A DNA stretch of 53,121 nucleotides from Lachnospiraceae bacterium (GCA_022769625.1 JALEJP010000054.1:1-53121); one strand, 5' to 3'. Counted from the stretch's first letter, positions 33,046-41,673 are shown. Notes: a model not told the origin generated them from the letters alone. Made by a program: numbers and translations.

Positions 33046-36000
33046 TCATTCGTGGTCTGATTCATGGCAGCTCCTTAACTCCTGTATATTTTTCAATGCT
33101 TGTTCTATCTCATCCAGATGGGCAGAATTGGTAATTTTCTCCGCGAACAGGTCTTCCAGCAGACAGATGGTTTCTTTCATCATGGAAAATACCTTTTCAT
33201 CCATCTGCGGAATGTACTCTGCTCCCTCACATGCCTGCTTTGCAAACTGAAGGGCCTCTGCATAGTGCAGCTGATTCAGGTGGTATACAGATAACGCAAG
33301 GTACAGCCGATATCGTTCCACCGAAGACTCATATTCCGGCAAATGCAGCCATGCATACTCCGCATATGGATCCACGTTGACAGACGGATCCGTCAGATTT
33401 AAAAACAAAAGATTACAAAGCTGTGCTATGACACCATCCGTGTCCTTCTCCTGTTCCTTGATGTTCCTGGCATTTTCGTAATGTCTGACTGCATCGGACA
33501 GTTTCCCTTCCATTCTGCAAAAACCGGCCATATTATTTTCGCAGCGGCCGATTCCAGCCTGATCACCCCTCTTCTGATATTTCTCCTTTGCCAGAGCGAT
33601 CAGTTGCCAGGCATGATCTTGCTTACCCGTTTCATAGTAATACAGTGCTGCATCTCCGATTTCCTGCGGCGAAGCCGTCTGTACATCCAGGCTGTCATAC
33701 GTTCTCTTTTTCCCGACTGCAGCCTTCAGCTGATCTTGCATATCCTTCAGGAATTCCGTAAGATCCGGATCATCTGTTTCCATCAAGAGGCTTTCGCAGC
33801 AATCCAGCGCCTCTTTCAAATGGTTTCGTTCAAAAAGTGCTCTCACATAAGCGATCCCTGCCAAAACCAGCTGATTCTTTTCGCCCTGTTTCCTCAAGCA
33901 GCACGAACCGCTGCTGTAATACGGCGCAGCTCCCGTCAGATCTCCCCTGTGTACTGCAATCACTGCAAGTTCCACATTGGCCCATCCCAGATGAACCGGA
34001 TTGGCCTGACTGCCAAAACGGAGCACTTCCTCAAAATACTGCTGTGCCTTTGGAAAGTCCTGCATTTCCATGGCGGCACAGCCCTGCTGATACCTGGCAA
34101 TCGACCGGTCTTTTTCGGTAACTGCCGTTTTGGCAAAGCATCTGGCCACATCTGCCAGTCTTGCCCAGTCCCCTTTTTTCATATAAGAAAGGCACAACTG
34201 TAAAAACAGCTGCGGAAGCATTTCCTTTTTCTGCAGATATTCCGAAGCAATGATCATCCGTCTCCATTTATCCTCCGGCAATGTTCTCCGGATAAACACA
34301 GGCAAAGGATCCTGCATCTCTGTGTCATAACCATACATTTCTGCTTCGTTCTTCCACAGAATCCCTTCCATTTTCTTATGGCGGATCTCTTTTACCCGGG
34401 AGACCGCTTCCTGGAAGAAATGTCTGGATTCCTCTCTTTGGCCTCTTCGAAGCTGGTACTGCGCTTTCTGAAGCAGCAGCCGGATCTCCAGCACCGCATC
34501 CCCCACATTTTTATTGTAACTCTGGCAGCGCTCCAGAAGATCCTGGGCCAGATCATATTCGCCAATCTGCAGCCTTATGCTGCACTCCTCCAGCAAAATT
34601 TCCACCAGCTTGTCCAGATTCCCCGCTCTTTTTTCATATTCCGCACTTTTCTTCAGAGAAACCAGATAACGGTCAAAGTCCTTCTCTTTCTGATAATCCA
34701 GTCTTGCCAGATGAAACAGGCTTAAACCAAGTGCATTTTCATCACCTGTCCGTTCCGCCATTTCTCTTGCCTGCCTGAAACAGGCCTCCGCATGCTCCAG
34801 ATCCCCGCTGTAAAAGTACGCAGATCCGATATTCAGAAATGCCGCAGTCATGTTTCGCAGAATTTCCCGGTCACTCTCCAGATTTGCAGGATCTTCCCTG
34901 GAAATCCCGCCTTCCTTTATCGCCTGCTCTCTTAATTCCTTCATCCGCAGCATACAATCAATCATCAGATGATGATACCGGATGCTTTCCTCAAATTTAC
35001 CATCCTGCATTTTCTGCAGTGCCAGTGCATTCAGACCGGCAACAGAAAAAATATCCACACCATCCAGTCGAAGCTTTTTCTCATAAATATCCGCCAATTC
35101 ACTGGCTTTACTCTCCAGCCCCATCCGGTTCAGCAGCGAAATACAGTACCCCATGCATCCATGCTGCCCGATATGCGGCATACGAAACACCTGTCGGATC
35201 TGTTCCGCCATCCGCGTTTCCATTTCCTTCTGCGCATCTTTCTGCGCCCTCTTCCTGGCCTGTCTTTCTGCCTCGGCATAATCTGCCCCGCAGGAAGCAA
35301 AAAACGCGGAAAGCTCCATTTCAAGAACCTGGACACGCTCCGGATACCTGTGCATCAGCAATTCCACGTTGGGATTGCATGTTGTTCCGGGACGAATCAC
35401 CCAGTTAACTCTGGCACCACTTTCCAGCGCCTGCAGAATCGGTATGTAATCCAGGTCAAAATCCAGATCTGCCCCGGAAAATCCAAGCACAGCGATCTCA
35501 CTTCCTGCAAAAACACGTTCCAGAATCATGCGCTTCGCCGGAGATAAGCCAACGGCTTTCTGCGTAACCGTATCAATCAGCGTATCAAAATCCAGTGCAG
35601 ATCCATGTATTTTGAACAGCCGACACTCCGATACCCGGGCTGCCTCATAGTAGATCTCATCCCGGACAACCGTCATCAGCGGAACCGCCGTCTCCCGGAA
35701 TGCCGTCTCGATCAGCGTGTCAAAATTCGTGGTAATCACAGCCTTCAGCCTGCCGGATTTCGCCAGCTGTGTCAGTGCAAAATGATTGGCATTCGGCATG
35801 GCCGAATTCAGCATCCCGAGCAAAGGAAAATAACTCTTCCCCGCTCCCTGCTTTACGATAACGTCCGAAATACACTGAACAGGCAGAGCCCTCTCCACAT
35901 CAATCAAATCCATCAGCCCGGAGGCCTCCGGGCACAGAGCTGCTGCCTGTTCCTTTATCACATCAATAAGCTTTTTATTATACTGCCACCAACCGGGCAG

Positions 36001-36057
36001 ATTCGATGGTGCCGCCATTGAGATACCGGCACCAGCTATGATAACAAGAGATGGCAT
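33046..36057 (-). CDS. SIR2 domain protein with long TPR region
   Basis: A 1003-residue cytoplasmic protein. The N-terminal SIR2 NAD-binding domain (about 1-240) shows GAGIS (8-12), ITTNFDTLIETAF (108-120), the catalytic His151 in KIHGS and LGFSGADLDFDL (191-202). The rest is helical, with many tetratricopeptide-like repeats such as LNIGSAYFYSGDLEHAEACF and ALGLSLFHLARLDYQKEKDF. SIR2 proteins in several phage-defence systems degrade NAD+ once a sensor is triggered, and the TPR region is a plausible sensor or scaffold. It lies 22 bp after the RNase III gene, with AGAAGGGAG before its ATG. All SIR2 catalytic motifs appear intact. Confidence 0.93.
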   Translation of the reverse strand: MPSLVIIAGAGISMAAPSNLPGWWQYNKKLIDVIKEQAAALCPEASGLMDLIDVERALPVQCISDVIVKQGAGKSYFPLLGMLNSAMPNANHFALTQLAKSGRLKAVITTNFDTLIETAFRETAVPLMTVVRDEIYYEAARVSECRLFKIHGSALDFDTLIDTVTQKAVGLSPAKRMILERVFAGSEIAVLGFSGADLDFDLDYIPILQALESGARVNWVIRPGTTCNPNVELLMHRYPERVQVLEMELSAFFASCGADYAEAERQARKRAQKDAQKEMETRMAEQIRQVFRMPHIGQHGCMGYCISLLNRMGLESKASELADIYEKKLRLDGVDIFSVAGLNALALQKMQDGKFEESIRYHHLMIDCMLRMKELREQAIKEGGISREDPANLESDREILRNMTAAFLNIGSAYFYSGDLEHAEACFRQAREMAERTGDENALGLSLFHLARLDYQKEKDFDRYLVSLKKSAEYEKRAGNLDKLVEILLEECSIRLQIGEYDLAQDLLERCQSYNKNVGDAVLEIRLLLQKAQYQLRRGQREESRHFFQEAVSRVKEIRHKKMEGILWKNEAEMYGYDTEMQDPLPVFIRRTLPEDKWRRMIIASEYLQKKEMLPQLFLQLCLSYMKKGDWARLADVARCFAKTAVTEKDRSIARYQQGCAAMEMQDFPKAQQYFEEVLRFGSQANPVHLGWANVELAVIAVHRGDLTGAAPYYSSGSCCLRKQGEKNQLVLAGIAYVRALFERNHLKEALDCCESLLMETDDPDLTEFLKDMQDQLKAAVGKKRTYDSLDVQTASPQEIGDAALYYYETGKQDHAWQLIALAKEKYQKRGDQAGIGRCENNMAGFCRMEGKLSDAVRHYENARNIKEQEKDTDGVIAQLCNLLFLNLTDPSVNVDPYAEYAWLHLPEYESSVERYRLYLALSVYHLNQLHYAEALQFAKQACEGAEYIPQMDEKVFSMMKETICLLEDLFAEKITNSAHLDEIEQALKNIQELRSCHESDHE

Positions 36058-36079
36058 AGGAATTCTCCCTTCTGGTCAT

Positions 36080-37417
36080 CTATAAAAATCCCCTGTACAT
36101 TTTTCTTTCCCATTCTTCCTTTGTGATCCCTGATCCCTTGAACAGCAGTACAAGAAGTCCATATGCCGCTTTCTTCTTTGCTTTCGTTTTACTTTCCCCC
36201 CTGCCGAATCCCGACAAACCGCAGCATATACAATCGCAGTGCCAGGTACCATCTATGCCTTCTTCAAAGACATATTCCGGTGCCTCCTCCAGATATTTTT
36301 TCTGATATAGTTCCTGCAGCTGATTTATGCTCCTGTCAAGATCCGGTTCCATATCCGCTTCCGAAAGATCGAGCCATAAGCCATTGTTATACATAATGCG
36401 GTAAGCAAGAAAAGCAGCGTCATCTCTCGCAAGACTTCTGGTTCTTCCCTGTCCAACGCAATTCATCGGAACCGATGCAGAATACTTTACGGCGCATTCA
36501 TAATTGCCTTCTGATTTTTTATATACATAGTATTCCGGCATAACCCCGTATTTTCTCTGATGCCATGCATTAAAGATGTCATAGTAACTCTTCTTCAACT
36601 GGCTATTTGGTCTTTGAATCTGAAGACTCACGATCTTTTCCACAACCTGTTCGATTACTTCATAGTTCCATTTCGAATCCAGGGCAACAGCCGCAATAAG
36701 AGCTTCCATTACATCCTCTTTCGCACTGTCACTCTCATTCTCACTGCTTCCATATAAAATAAACCGATCCAGTCCCAGCTCTGTGGCTCTTGCTGCCAAA
36801 TGTTCCTTACAGATAAAGGTAGACCTGTATCTTGTTAAGAATCCTTCATCATAAGGGGAGTAAAATGGTGCCTCTGTCTTTCCTGCATCCAGTTCCGCAT
36901 ACTGATCCACCATTGCATGGGTAACCATCATATTCAAAACAGAATCACCCAGAAATTCTAATTCCTCATTGCATCCGTCAAGACCATATTCTATGGCAAA
37001 CGCCCGTCTGGTAAATGCCTGTCTAAGAAGATTTTCATTCACAAAAGTATAGCCAGTTATTTCTCTGATCATGCAAACCGGATCGTTTTGAATATCTGTA
37101 CATGGTATGTAATACTGATTCATCATGCACTCAAAATCGTCATGCCATGCCTCCATATCAAAAGAATCCTCATACCAGTAACAATCTCCCTTTTCCGGTA
37201 TCCATTCATGCCCCGCATCCATCAAATGATATTCATCATCCAGCACTTCTTCCTCCACTAACTCGTCGAAATACTCTTTGATTTCCATCATTTCATTCAA
37301 TTCATCGTTGTTATAATCCAGATACATGTCCGGATCATAGGATTCTCCTCCGTTGTATGGATCGATCGGTGCCGGCCAAACACAGTTCTCCGGCCATTTT
37401 TTTCTTTTTTTTGACAT
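36080..37417 (-). CDS. RNase III-like protein with two dsRNA-binding domains
   Basis: A 445-residue protein, about twice the size of housekeeping RNase III. An acidic N-terminal extension (1-115) precedes the RNase III domain (about 116-265). The signature NEELEFLGDSVLNMMV (150-165) supplies E151, E154 and D158; KEDVMEALIAAVALD (233-247) supplies D235 and E238. The four acidic catalytic positions thus appear present. Two dsRBD-like regions follow (about 272-343 and 361-427, ending in SKTKAKKKAAYGLLVLL). It opens the SIR2/DUF2971/TIR-Hsp70 operon, so recognising or cutting dsRNA is a reasonable trigger or effector hypothesis. ATG 37417 follows GGAGG; the frame is open 39 codons further upstream. 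Confidence 0.88.
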   Translation of the reverse strand: MSKKRKKWPENCVWPAPIDPYNGGESYDPDMYLDYNNDELNEMMEIKEYFDELVEEEVLDDEYHLMDAGHEWIPEKGDCYWYEDSFDMEAWHDDFECMMNQYYIPCTDIQNDPVCMIREITGYTFVNENLLRQAFTRRAFAIEYGLDGCNEELEFLGDSVLNMMVTHAMVDQYAELDAGKTEAPFYSPYDEGFLTRYRSTFICKEHLAARATELGLDRFILYGSSENESDSAKEDVMEALIAAVALDSKWNYEVIEQVVEKIVSLQIQRPNSQLKKSYYDIFNAWHQRKYGVMPEYYVYKKSEGNYECAVKYSASVPMNCVGQGRTRSLARDDAAFLAYRIMYNNGLWLDLSEADMEPDLDRSINQLQELYQKKYLEEAPEYVFEEGIDGTWHCDCICCGLSGFGRGESKTKAKKKAAYGLLVLLFKGSGITKEEWERKMYRGFL

Positions 37418-37647
37418 AATAATATCCTCCTGTAATATATTTTCACATGGAGGACAGTGTTCTTTTGTATACCCAAACCAGGATATCGCTACAGCTGTAC
37501 CCTGTACCAATATCCCCGTGATAAAGGTTAACAAAAATCACGTATACATTTTTATGTAAGCTACCTCTCTGCCTATTGCCCCATTGCTAAAGCAATAACC
37601 AGGACCATATACCTGCATTCAAATGCTTCGTCATCCATGTATCTATA

Positions 37648-37675
37648 ATTATACAGCAGTGTGATAAAAGTGCAA
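37648..37675 (-). promoter_or_regulatory. Promoter of the RNase III/SIR2/DUF2971/TIR-Hsp70 operon
   Basis: Minus-strand TTGCAC (37670-37675) and TATAAT (37648-37653) with a 16-bp spacer. No other good promoter was found before the four downstream genes, supporting a single transcript. Confidence 0.65.
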
Positions 37676-37692
37676 GTAAAAATTATGATGTT

Positions 37693-37714
37693 GGGGTCAA
37701 AAGTCTTTGACCCC
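37693..37714. other. Perfect 9-bp hairpin between two defence-type operons
   Basis: GGGGTCAAA and TTTGACCCC around AGTC. It lies about 70 bp after the stop of the unknown gene at 37786-38511 and before the RNase III operon promoter. There is only a modest T tract further on, so it may be a weak terminator or an intergenic repeat. Confidence 0.6.
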
Positions 37715-37785
37715 TGATACCTACGGATTTCTCCGCGTTTCACGCTCACGAAATGGGCAAAAATATCACACCTCAGTGGACATGA

Positions 37786-38511
37786 TTAATACCAGCCCTT
37801 TCTAAATTTTGGCTCGTATCCATCGTCATCCCCATTTCCCTCACAAGAGATAACCTCGAACCCGTTCTTCTTGCCCCATTCAGTCACCTGGTATTCGATT
37901 TCGAAGTCTTCCACAACCGGCTGATAATAATCATCGCATGTGCAGTACTCTTCAAATTCATAATCAAGATGCTTTCTGATCTTTTTTTCGAAGTAGTCAT
38001 GGATTGCTTCTTTTTTCATAAACGGATTCTTCTTGAGAAGCCCTGCTAATTCAACATCTTCAGCCACATCTTTGCCAGGAGACAGGACTATTTCCGCTTC
38101 ATAATGACAATCGACAGTTCCGTTTCCTCCATCCCAGACAGAAAAGCCTTTCCATGTACATTTAAAGTCTTCATTCAGGAAAGCAGAGAGCCCTTCCATA
38201 TCCTTCTGTTTCCATTCGGATTTATTCTCATCCGAATAAAGAAAAAGAAATATCTCCGCAAGCTGATCTGCCATTTTTTTATTGAAGCTGCATTCCTTCT
38301 GTATTGCCTTTGACAATCCTGCCAATTCACAGTGTGCCTCGTTTTCGCCGGCTATGTTGCTAACCAGATAGCACAGGATTGCCCCGGCTTTTTTTCTGTC
38401 TGCTGCTTTGGATCTGATCAATTCGTTATAAACCTGATAAGGCTCATCCATCAGATAGTTTGGGCCATTTTTATCAATAATCTCTTTCAGTTTGACCGCT
38501 GTTTTCGTCAT
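37786..38511 (-). CDS. Unknown protein coupled to the AAA/PD-(D/E)XK gene
   Basis: A 241-residue predicted soluble protein that I do not recognise. The N-terminal 110 residues are helical (KTAVKLKEIIDKNGPNYLMD, LSKAIQKECSF). The C-terminal half is acidic and beta/alpha mixed, with CTWKGFSVWDGGNGTVDC and a cysteine pair in EYCTCDDYYQP. It ends GYEPKFRKGWY. ATG 38511 overlaps the ATPase stop by one base (TGATG), with GAGGA upstream, so the two are translated together and probably work together. A part in defence is inferred only from location. Confidence 0.75.
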   Translation of the reverse strand: MTKTAVKLKEIIDKNGPNYLMDEPYQVYNELIRSKAADRKKAGAILCYLVSNIAGENEAHCELAGLSKAIQKECSFNKKMADQLAEIFLFLYSDENKSEWKQKDMEGLSAFLNEDFKCTWKGFSVWDGGNGTVDCHYEAEIVLSPGKDVAEDVELAGLLKKNPFMKKEAIHDYFEKKIRKHLDYEFEEYCTCDDYYQPVVEDFEIEYQVTEWGKKNGFEVISCEGNGDDDGYEPKFRKGWY

Positions 38512-40253
38512 CACTCATCCTCCTCTGAACCAGTGTCCAGGAACGCCTGCGCTTCAGGTACCTTATTCTCACACTCCCCGCATACTACTTTGCAGCGCTT
38601 TTTACAGAAAGCAATGCCGTAGGTCAGCACCTCTGTCCTCCCATCATTGCGAAGCCTTTCATCATATCGCTTTTCTTTGATTTGCGTCAGCGCTTCCTCA
38701 CAGGCTTTATCCAGCCCTGCAATGCTTGATGCATATTTCACCTCAATGACAATCCCCGCATCCGGTTCTTCCGGCTCAACCAGGATATCACTAAATCCAT
38801 CGCCTGACTCCACATTCGACAAAATGAGCCATTTGGCTTTGCTTCGGAGCAACCCAAGCAGCAAACCGTGGTAGAAATTCTCTTTCTTATCGTCCGGAGC
38901 CTTTGTATCCAAAATGCTGATCATACGGTTCAGGATTACGTTGAGCTGCTTCTGTATATCCTCAGGCTTTCTCTCCAGAAATGCCTGACAAAACTCACGC
39001 ATTGGCTCCTCGTCATCTACCACACTCTCCCGGAACCACTCTTGTATCTGCAGGACAAAGACCTCCCGTACTTCCCGGTTGGGAATAATCAGTTTATAGA
39101 TTCCTTTTACCGCCCTGTCTGCCTGTGTCAGATACCCGGTGGTAAAAAGTACGCTCCACAGATTTAAAATACTGGAATCAAGCTCGTCATAAGTCAGATC
39201 CAGGCGAACCGCTTTTTCGACCACTTCTCCGGCGATCAGACGCTCGATCTCATTCTGCGTCGTTTTATCCGCCTTATCTATAAATCGCTTTACCAGGTCA
39301 TTCCCACTGGTGTTGATCCAAAAGGCTTCCGGTTCCGCGTAAGGATCTGCCGAAAGGTGGTCCACATAGCTGATCACATCCCACGGACAGTAAATGTTTG
39401 CGTTTCCAAAGAGGTAACCATCATACCACTCTTTCGTTTCCGCCAAATGGTTCTCCAACCGATAATCTTTCAGAAGCCGGATCACTTCCGTTTCGGTAAA
39501 ACCAAAATACTCATCACATCTGGTGTCTGTGATAGAAAGAATCTTGAAGTTATTCATTCCTGTGAAAATGCTCTCTTTTGATACCCGCAGGCACCCTGTC
39601 AGCACGGCAAATTGTAAAAATTGATTGGTTTTCAGCGCCTGCCCGAACAGTCCGCGGAGCAACGATACCATCTCTGCGTAATAGCCATGCTGGAAAGCTT
39701 TATCCAATGGGACGTCATATTCATCGATCAGCAGGATTGCCTTTTGTCCAAAGTGCTGATAAAGTAATGACGACAGCATCTTGAGGCTTCCCCACACATC
39801 TTCCTTTGTTTCTTCTTCATTCAAAAACCGTTTCAGTGCATTTTTTTCTTTGTCAAAAACTCTGTCACTGTTAACCAAAAAATTCAAACGGTACATCTCA
39901 GAACGTAAAATTTGACGCAGAATTCCATAGGCTTCTTCAAAATTCAGCCCGTCTACGCCTTTCAGCGAAATAAACACAACAGGGAACTTTCCCATGTATT
40001 CTTCACACAGCGCCGTCTCCTGAGAAATGGCCAGACCCTCAAACAATGTCTTATCCGTTCCTATCTCAAAGAAGCTTTTCAGCATACTCATATTCAGTGT
40101 CTTTCCAAAACGACGCGGACGGGTGAACAGGTTGACCTCCCCCCAATTATGAAGCAAGTCACAGATGAGGCCTGTCTTATCTATATAGTAAAAATCTTCC
40201 TTACGCAGTTTTTCAAAATCATCGATACCAACCGGCAGCTTCTTTTTCTGCAT
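38511..40253 (-). CDS. AAA-ATPase-like protein with PD-(D/E)XK nuclease domain
   Basis: A 580-residue protein of the common Lachnospiraceae/Bacteroides family with an AAA-ATPase-like domain and a PDDEXK_9-type nuclease. LPVGIDDFEKLRKEDFYYID (6-25) opens the protein and the P-loop-like TRPRRFGKTLNMSML (44-58) follows. KAILLIDEYDVPLDKAF is the Walker B region. Near 500-530 GFSDILVEP and IVIEVKYA give the D and E-x-K of the nuclease fold. Function in this family is unproven; toxin, mobile-element or defence roles have been proposed. ATG 40253 was chosen since AAAGGA lies 8 nt before it and family members begin at this point. Confidence 0.9.
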   Translation of the reverse strand: MQKKKLPVGIDDFEKLRKEDFYYIDKTGLICDLLHNWGEVNLFTRPRRFGKTLNMSMLKSFFEIGTDKTLFEGLAISQETALCEEYMGKFPVVFISLKGVDGLNFEEAYGILRQILRSEMYRLNFLVNSDRVFDKEKNALKRFLNEEETKEDVWGSLKMLSSLLYQHFGQKAILLIDEYDVPLDKAFQHGYYAEMVSLLRGLFGQALKTNQFLQFAVLTGCLRVSKESIFTGMNNFKILSITDTRCDEYFGFTETEVIRLLKDYRLENHLAETKEWYDGYLFGNANIYCPWDVISYVDHLSADPYAEPEAFWINTSGNDLVKRFIDKADKTTQNEIERLIAGEVVEKAVRLDLTYDELDSSILNLWSVLFTTGYLTQADRAVKGIYKLIIPNREVREVFVLQIQEWFRESVVDDEEPMREFCQAFLERKPEDIQKQLNVILNRMISILDTKAPDDKKENFYHGLLLGLLRSKAKWLILSNVESGDGFSDILVEPEEPDAGIVIEVKYASSIAGLDKACEEALTQIKEKRYDERLRNDGRTEVLTYGIAFCKKRCKVVCGECENKVPEAQAFLDTGSEEDE

Positions 40254-40375
40254 ATCGTTCATCCTTTCTCGTCCGGCACAGCCCTTGCCGCACCACCTTA
40301 CTTAGATTCATTTTATCGCATAGGCTGGTGAATAGCAAGTCAAGCACAAGGACTTAGAAAGCTCTTATACCTCTC

Positions 40376-40499
40376 CTATTGTTTGCTGTTCAAATATTCC
40401 ACCAGTTCCGCAACCGTTGTGACTGGATCACTTTCTCTGGAAAGGATTTCTCTTTCTTCTGCCGAACGCTTTGCGCTCGATCTCTCTGATTCTTCCCAT
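40376..40499 (-). pseudogene. Collapsed rloB-like gene after the RloA-like ATPase
   Basis: Directly after the ATPase stop, GGAGGAGGT (40507-40515) leads to ATG 40499 and MGRIREIERKAFGRRKRNPF, which resembles an RloB/AbiLii beginning. It stops after 23 codons. In another frame the same DNA runs into SRESDPVTTVAELVEYLNSKQ and a stop at 40376, resembling the usual end of RloB (a T-x-V-x-x-L-V motif). RloB proteins are about 200 residues, so the middle appears deleted with a frame change. The two-component partner of the ATPase is probably lost. Identification from these short ends is tentative. Confidence 0.55.
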
Positions 40500-40500
40500 C

Positions 40501-41673
40501 TCAGATACCTCCTCCGATAAACGGAATTGCACCATATCTGCCCTGCAGGTATCCTTTGGCGATGTTCTCCTCTTTCCTTGGAGAAAACTCGGTCAAAGCG
40601 TAAATGTCTGTCTGCATACTCTTTTCGTCTTTCTCTGCAAACCAAATCTGATCACGCCGGAGCAATTTCAAATCCAGTAACCCCGTATCGTGGGTGGTAA
40701 AGATCAACTGTGCATGTTTCTGGTTGATGGTCTGATCCTGAACCATTTCAATCAGATGCCGGGTAAGAAGGGGGTGCATACTTGCTTCAATTTCATCCAC
40801 CACCAGCACCGCACCGGAATTCATCGCATCCATCCACAGGCCGATTCTTGAGAAGAAGCGCTGTGTTCCCACAGATTCCTGTCCAAGCTGCAGGGTATAT
40901 TGCTTTTGATTGCCGTTATCATCGGTCAGCTGATGCACCGTAGAAACAATCGGTTTCTCCTTTGTCCCGGACAAAACCACGTCGCAGATGCCGAGGTCTG
41001 CAAGCATCATTTCTTTTACAACATTCTTCTTGTCCTCACCGCCTTTTCGGATTGCGTCAATGGTCGTTTCATTGGAACCCCCTGTTGTAATCGACCCACG
41101 GAGCTTCCGCTGAAACCACAGATACGCTTTTTCCGTCTGAGCGCAGTTCCACTCGTTGGAACTTGTGAGGTACAATCTGTTTTCGGAAGTACGTCCGGCA
41201 AGGGTAAACTGCTCCTGGACACTCTCACGAAATTCGTACTGATCTTTCTCTCTTGAGAAAACCAACGCTTCTCTGCCATTTGGCCAATGATAAAGGTATT
41301 CACTTATAATCCTGTTCTTATCAAAAGAGAAGCCGTAGGCATACTTGATACCATCATAGTAATAGATAATCTCAAGTGCCGTTTGGTCGGTTTCTCCGTC
41401 CACGAAAGCAAATGGTTCATAGGGAAGTTCAGCTCCTTTGAGCGGTTTGGCGAAACTTCCGCAAACCATTTCCCGCATGAGCAGAAGTGCATGAATCACA
41501 TTGCTTTTCCCCGCTGCATTCGCACCATAGATTGCCATAACCGGCACAAGTTCTTTCTTTCCATCCGGGGAAATCAGAATCTCTTTCATGGTTTTATCTG
41601 CGGCTGCTTTCATACTTATGATTGCAGTATCTTTTATCGAACGATGATTTGTTACAGAAAACTGAAGTAACAT
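40501..41673 (-). CDS. RloA/AbiLi-type AAA ATPase (AAA_15/AAA_21)
   Basis: A 390-residue ATP-binding protein related to OLD/SMC-like defence ATPases. The start MLLQFSVTNHRSIKDTAIIS is typical of the RloA group. Walker A is YGANAAGKSN (49-58). An ABC-like signature region (LGQESVGTQRFF), Walker B VLVVDEIEASMHP and the switch motif IFTTHDTGLLD follow, all intact. Such ATPases usually pair with an RloB-type nuclease-like partner, which here is only a remnant (40376-40499). ATG 41673 follows GGAGGATTTGCC. A consensus-like promoter is just upstream. Confidence 0.9.
   Translation of the reverse strand: MLLQFSVTNHRSIKDTAIISMKAAADKTMKEILISPDGKKELVPVMAIYGANAAGKSNVIHALLLMREMVCGSFAKPLKGAELPYEPFAFVDGETDQTALEIIYYYDGIKYAYGFSFDKNRIISEYLYHWPNGREALVFSREKDQYEFRESVQEQFTLAGRTSENRLYLTSSNEWNCAQTEKAYLWFQRKLRGSITTGGSNETTIDAIRKGGEDKKNVVKEMMLADLGICDVVLSGTKEKPIVSTVHQLTDDNGNQKQYTLQLGQESVGTQRFFSRIGLWMDAMNSGAVLVVDEIEASMHPLLTRHLIEMVQDQTINQKHAQLIFTTHDTGLLDLKLLRRDQIWFAEKDEKSMQTDIYALTEFSPRKEENIAKGYLQGRYGAIPFIGGGI

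Larger units (their letters stand above)
37418..37785 (-). other. Upstream region and long leader of the defence-like operon
   Basis: A 368-bp gap. From high to low coordinates it holds the hairpin at 37693-37714, the promoter at 37648-37675, a short hairpin ATTGCT/AGCAAT (37583-37596) and about 220 bp of leader. The leader includes an in-frame open stretch from 37534 with a hydrophobic run and a CPPC motif. GGAGG lies just before the RNase III ATG. No independent gene is convincing. Confidence 0.6.

Noticed and set aside
37418-37640. Retron or riboswitch in the RNase III leader
   Set aside because: No reverse transcriptase nearby and no recognisable riboswitch core; only short hairpins are visible.
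40376-40645. 89-codon minus-strand frame as an intact gene
   Set aside because: Its first half is out of frame inside the RloA-like ATPase gene; only the last part looks protein-like, so it is treated as the end of a collapsed rloB.
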